DNA from: Actinomycetes bacterium
GTDB taxonomy: Bacteria > Actinomycetota > Acidimicrobiia > Acidimicrobiales > RAAP-2
Direction of reading: 5' to 3'
Length of the DNA: 32,119 nucleotides
Assembly: GCA_021838005.1 (NCBI GenBank)
Contig: JAKCEK010000007.1
Coordinates: 1 to 32,119 of the forward strand
The notes under the pieces were generated by a model, which searched no databases, was not told where the DNA came from, and was given only the letters and a program-made list of their open reading frames with translations. The first letter of the stretch is position 1; each line of letters opens with the position of its first letter. The position numbers and the translations under genes are program-made. Positions 28,152-32,119 of the stretch are shown here, piece after piece.

Positions 28152-29168
28152 CTAGGGCCGCTCGACGGGTCGCGCTCGAGGCTCGGGCGGCGCCGAGCGC
28201 GCGACGTGGGGCATGAGGGCCCCGGGGGGGATCACGCCGAGGCGACCCCTCTGGTAGTCCTCGAGGGCCTGGGCGATCTCGGCGCGCGTATTCATCACGA
28301 AGGGCCCGTAGTGTTCGACGGGCTCGCCGATGGGCCGCCCGCCGAGCACGAGGACCTCGAAGAGGTGGTCGGGGGTATCCGGGCGGGAGTCGGCACCGAG
28401 GCGCAGCCACCCGCCTCGGTCGAAGCTCGCGAGCTGACCCGTCGACACCGGGCGGCGCTCGGAGCCGACGTACCCCCGCCCCGCCAGGACGTAGACGAGG
28501 GCGTTGAAGCCCGGCTCCCAGGGCAGGTCCAGTTGCGCGCCCGCGCGCAGGGTGACGTGGGCCAGGGTCATGGGGGTGTGGGTCGAGCCCGGGCCGCGGT
28601 GGGGGCCGACGGCGCCGGCCACGACGCGCACGAGCGCCCCGGCGTCGGGCGAGGCGACGAGCGCGACCTCTTCGGCCTCGAGGCTCTGGTAGGCGGGCGG
28701 GATCATCTTGTCTCTGGCCGGCAGGTTCACCCACAGCTGGATCCCGTGGAAGAGCCCACCCGACTCGACGAGCTCCTCGGGGGGCGTCTCGATGTGCAGT
28801 ATCCCCTGGCCGGCCGTCATCCACTGGGTCGAGCCGTTGGTGATGAGCCCGCCCCCGCCGTGGGAGTCCTGGTGCTGGAAGGTGCCGTCGATCATGTAGG
28901 TGACGGTCTCGAACCCCCGGTGCGGGTGCCAGGGGGTCCCCTTGGGCTCGCCCGGGGCGTAGTCGACCTCACCCATCTGGTCCATGTGCACGAAGGGGTC
29001 GAGGGCCACGAGCGACAGGCCGGCGAAGGCCCGCCGGACGGGGAAGCCCTCGCCCTCGAGCCCGCGCGGGGCCGTCGTCACCGTCGCGACCGACCGCTCG
29101 TCGGCCGGTTCGGCGACGGGCTCCAGGCGCGCCAGGACCGTCCAGTCCCCGGGGGTGAGTGCCGGCAT
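28152..29168 (-). CDS. Pirin family protein
   Basis: FVHMDQMGEVDYAPGEPKGTPWHPHRGFETVTYMIDGTFQHQDSHGGGGLI; AGAGGAGG before ATG. Confidence 0.92.
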   Translation of the reverse strand: MPALTPGDWTVLARLEPVAEPADERSVATVTTAPRGLEGEGFPVRRAFAGLSLVALDPFVHMDQMGEVDYAPGEPKGTPWHPHRGFETVTYMIDGTFQHQDSHGGGGLITNGSTQWMTAGQGILHIETPPEELVESGGLFHGIQLWVNLPARDKMIPPAYQSLEAEEVALVASPDAGALVRVVAGAVGPHRGPGSTHTPMTLAHVTLRAGAQLDLPWEPGFNALVYVLAGRGYVGSERRPVSTGQLASFDRGGWLRLGADSRPDTPDHLFEVLVLGGRPIGEPVEHYGPFVMNTRAEIAQALEDYQRGRLGVIPPGALMPHVARSAPPEPRARPVERP

Positions 29169-29299
29169 GTGACCTCCTCTAGGACAATTCCCAGACTACG
29201 GGCGGGTTTGTCAGCCAACGCACAGCCGACTCACACCGGTTTCCAAGCTCCCCCCGACATAGTGGGGAAGTCCGAGCGGACGAACCTAAGGAGAGAGTG

Positions 29300-30442
29300 A
29301 TGACCAACCCCACCCCCGCAGTACTCGGCCGGTCGCTGGCCGCACTCGCGGTGACGGCCGGCCTCGGGCTCGGTGTCGCCAGCGTGGCGGGCGCCGCCGG
29401 CCACGGACGGGGCCGGAGCCACGACAACGGTGGCGGAGGCGACCACGCCGCGGGCTACGTGATGGCCATGACGGCCACGACGCTCAACGTCGAGAGCGCG
29501 GGCGGCGTGACCACGACCTACACGATCAGCCCCACGACGACCTACACCCTCGACGGTCGGGCCGCCACCGCGGCCCTGCTCGTGGTCGGTGACCGCGTCG
29601 AGGTGGCGACCGCCCCGGGCGCACCCACGACGGCGACCTCGGTCAACATCGACCTCGCCGAGATCCGCGGCCTCGTGCTCTCCAACTCGGGCTCCACGAT
29701 CCTCGTGATCGGCCCCGAGGGCTTCACCCGCACGATCCAGGCCGGCGCCTCGACCGTCGTGACCTCCGGCGGACAGACCACGGCGCTGAACTCGATCACC
29801 CCGGGCGAGTCGATCGTCGCTGAGGGCACTGTGGACTCGACCGGCACGATCCTCGACGCCACCACCATCACGGTGCGCGCCCCCGAGCAGCAGCAGCAGT
29901 CCGAGCGCGCCTCGGGCGTCGTCTCGGCCGTCACGCCGGGCGTCTCGGTGACCATCGGCGGTGACCACGGCGCGGGCGCGACCTACACCCTGACCAGCTC
30001 GACGACCTACACCGAGGGGCCCACCACGGTGCCCGCGAGCGACCTCTTGGTGGGTGAGCACGTCTGGATCACGACGGCCCCCGGGGCCCCCACGACCGCC
30101 GCGTCCATCAACATCCGCCCGCTGGTGGTGCGCGGGAGGATCGCCACGGTCGGCACCGGCACCTTCGGCGTGACCCACGACGGCACCACGACGACCGTCG
30201 TCATCGAGCCGACGACCAAGGTCTACGTGCAGGGCCAGCTCGCCGCCGCGACGGTCACCTTCACCACCGGTGAGCGCGTGGTCGTGGCCGGCCTGCCCGA
30301 CGCGACGAGCGCGTCGACCCTCGACGCCCAGGTGATCGAGGTGGGCACCGGTGAGGGCTGGGGCCCGCTCGGGCCCGGCCTCGGCCTGATGGGCAACGGC
30401 AGCAGTCAGGGCAACGGCAACCACCGCGGACACCAGCGCTAG
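29300..30442 (+). CDS. Secreted repeat protein with DUF5666-like beta repeats
   Basis: Signal peptide; repeated units VGDRVEVATAPGAPTTATSVNI / VGEHVWITTAPGAPTTAASINI; AAGGAG before ATG 29300. Confidence 0.75.
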   Translation: MTNPTPAVLGRSLAALAVTAGLGLGVASVAGAAGHGRGRSHDNGGGGDHAAGYVMAMTATTLNVESAGGVTTTYTISPTTTYTLDGRAATAALLVVGDRVEVATAPGAPTTATSVNIDLAEIRGLVLSNSGSTILVIGPEGFTRTIQAGASTVVTSGGQTTALNSITPGESIVAEGTVDSTGTILDATTITVRAPEQQQQSERASGVVSAVTPGVSVTIGGDHGAGATYTLTSSTTYTEGPTTVPASDLLVGEHVWITTAPGAPTTAASINIRPLVVRGRIATVGTGTFGVTHDGTTTTVVIEPTTKVYVQGQLAAATVTFTTGERVVVAGLPDATSASTLDAQVIEVGTGEGWGPLGPGLGLMGNGSSQGNGNHRGHQR

Positions 30443-30455
30443 ACCCTCGCCTCCC

Positions 30456-30500
30456 CCGCCGCCCCGGCCCGACACCCTTGCACCCGGGCCGGGGCGGCGG
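30456..30500. terminator. Strong GC hairpin after the DUF5666-like gene
   Basis: Perfect 16-bp stem CCGCCGCCCCGGCCCG / CGGGCCGGGGCGGCGG, 13-nt loop; no T-tract. Confidence 0.55.
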
Positions 30501-30523
30501 CTCGTCCGTGAGAGACTGGAGGG

Positions 30524-31294
30524 GTGACTCTCGCCCCGCACTGGCTCTGCGACATGGACGGGGTCCTGATCAACGACGGCCGCCAGGTTGACGGCGCCGC
30601 CGACTTCCTCGCCCGACTGCGCTCGACGGGCCGGGACTTCCTCGTCCTCACCAACAACTCCCTGTTCACCCCCGGCCAGATCTGCGAGGCGCTCTCGAGC
30701 CACGGTGTGGTGATCGAGCGTGAGCGGCTGTGGACCTCGGCGCTGGCGACGGCCCGCTTCGTCGTCGACCAGCGTCCCGAGGGCAGCGCCTTCGTGATCG
30801 GCGAGCCGGCGATGCACGAGGCCCTCGCCGAGCTCGGCTACCCCGCGAACCCCGTCGACCCCGACTACGTGGTCGTGGGTGAGACGTGGACCTACGACTT
30901 CGACGCCATCACCCAGGCGATCCGGCTCATCGACGCCGGGAGTGCCTTCGTCGCGACCAATCCCGAGCCCACCGGCACCACCCCCGACGGGGCTCTGCCG
31001 GGCTGCGGGGCGCTCACCGCTCTCATCCAGCGCGCCACCGGCGTCGCCCCCTACGTCGTGGGCAAGCCCAACGCGGTCATGATCCGCGACGCCCTGGCGA
31101 TTCTCGGGGCCCACTCGGCCGGGACCGTTCTCGTGGGCGACCGAATGGACACCGACGTGCGCGCCGGCACCGAGGCCGGCATCCCGACGATCCTCGTGCT
31201 CTCGGGGGTGGCGACCCGCGAGGACCTGGTGGGCGCGCCCTACCAGCCGACCCGCGTGGTGGACTCCGTTAAGGACCTGATCGACGAGCTCTAG
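30524..31294 (+). CDS. HAD-IIA family hydrolase (NagD/p-nitrophenylphosphatase-like)
   Basis: LCDMDGVLI, LTNNS, GKPNAVMIRDAL, LVGDRMDTDVRAG motifs. Confidence 0.9.
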   Translation: MTLAPHWLCDMDGVLINDGRQVDGAADFLARLRSTGRDFLVLTNNSLFTPGQICEALSSHGVVIERERLWTSALATARFVVDQRPEGSAFVIGEPAMHEALAELGYPANPVDPDYVVVGETWTYDFDAITQAIRLIDAGSAFVATNPEPTGTTPDGALPGCGALTALIQRATGVAPYVVGKPNAVMIRDALAILGAHSAGTVLVGDRMDTDVRAGTEAGIPTILVLSGVATREDLVGAPYQPTRVVDSVKDLIDEL

Positions 31295-32119
31295 GACGAC
31301 TCGAGCGCGGCGAGGAACGTCGTCGCCCAGTCGTAGACGTCGCGGCGCATGGTCTGGCGCCGCATCCGGGCCATCCGTTCCCGGGCCTCACGGGGACCGG
31401 CGCGCACGGCCGAGCGGATCGCCTCTTTGACGCCCTCGAGGTCGTGCGGGTTGACGATGAAGGCCCCGCGCAGCTCGGTCGCCGCCCCCGCGAACTCCGA
31501 GAGGATGAGCCGGCCCGTCAGGTCGGTCCGGCAGGTGACGTACTCCTTGGCGACGAGATTCATCCCGTCGCGGTAGGGCGTGACGAGCATCACGTCGGCC
31601 GCGAGATAGAGCGCGACCAGCTCGTCAAAGGGCATGTTCTGGTGGAGGTAGTGGATGACCGGACGCCCGACGAGCCCGTAGTCCCCGTTGACCTCACTGA
31701 CCACCTGCTCGAGCTCGTGGCGCTCGCGCTCGTAGTGCGCGTCGCTCTCGCGCGAGGGCACGGCGATCTGGACCATGACGTGGTGTTCGGGGTCGAGCGA
31801 GTGGTCGGCGTAGAGCTCGGCGAGCGCCTTGGCCCGCTGCTGGATGCCCTTGGTGTAGTCGAGTCGGTCGACCCCGAGCAGGATCACCTCGGGGTCGCCC
31901 AGATCCTGGCGGATCTCTTTCGCCCGAGCCCGCACCGCCGGGTCCTGGGCGGCCGCGGCGAACCGCGCGACGTCGGCGGTGATAGGGAAGGCTCCGGTGC
32001 GCACGCGGCGCCCCTCGTACTGCACGAGCGCGTCGGTGCCGTCGGCCGGGGTGAGCCGGCGCGCCAGGCGCGAGAAGTTGGCGGCCGACTGGCGGGTCTG
32101 GAAGCCCACGAGGTCGGCC
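31291..32119 (-). CDS. otsA: Trehalose-6-phosphate synthase, partial (N-terminus outside window)
   Basis: VDRLDYTKGIQQRAKAL, YRDGMNLVAKEYV, LILSEFAGAATEL. Confidence 0.92.
   Translation of the reverse strand, partial: ADLVGFQTRQSAANFSRLARRLTPADGTDALVQYEGRRVRTGAFPITADVARFAAAAQDPAVRARAKEIRQDLGDPEVILLGVDRLDYTKGIQQRAKALAELYADHSLDPEHHVMVQIAVPSRESDAHYERERHELEQVVSEVNGDYGLVGRPVIHYLHQNMPFDELVALYLAADVMLVTPYRDGMNLVAKEYVTCRTDLTGRLILSEFAGAATELRGAFIVNPHDLEGVKEAIRSAVRAGPREARERMARMRRQTMRRDVYDWATTFLAALESS

Noticed and set aside
29400-30440. Repeated Thr/Ala-rich coding stretches as a DNA tandem repeat array
   Set aside because: Diverged protein-level repeats with no constant DNA period; not a CRISPR or VNTR.
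29231-31114. 627-aa minus-strand ORF
   Set aside because: Antisense to the DUF5666-like and HAD genes; Gly/Arg/His-rich composition without motifs.

Overview
High-GC actinobacterial chromosome segment, probably Acidimicrobiia-like (inferred from GC and codon style only). It is almost fully coding. I found no CRISPR array, prophage or transposase. Gene blocks: tRNA-Val(CAC); PlsC-like acyltransferase; murT-gatD lipid II amidation pair; LysR regulator; AlkA-like glycosylase; M20 peptidase; Rv2466c-like DsbA-fold protein; acyl-CoA dehydrogenase; peptidase E-like protein; ABC transporter plus two-component system; divergent trpG/trpE; two-gene B12-dependent acyl-CoA mutase; MscL with a zinc ribbon; livGFHMK transporter; hybrid histidine kinase; nnr; SDR; DUF2630; pirin; DUF5666-like secreted protein; HAD-IIA phosphatase; partial otsA. 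Main non-obvious signals: (1) a probable 6C-class sRNA on the minus strand at ~3592-3681, with two hairpins whose loops are both UCCCCCC, a T-tract terminator and a sigma70-like promoter; (2) many starts preceded by a TANNNT-like box at 6-8 nt, indicating widespread leaderless transcription, including a 35-bp divergent trpG/trpE region; (3) an acyl-CoA mutase whose substrate-pocket residues look isobutyryl-CoA-type, not methylmalonyl-CoA-type; (4) two unannotated 3'-end gene relics, one a receiver-domain C-terminus; (5) repeated sharing of CTAG as overlapping stop codons of convergent genes. All functional calls come from reading motifs by eye; no database search was run.
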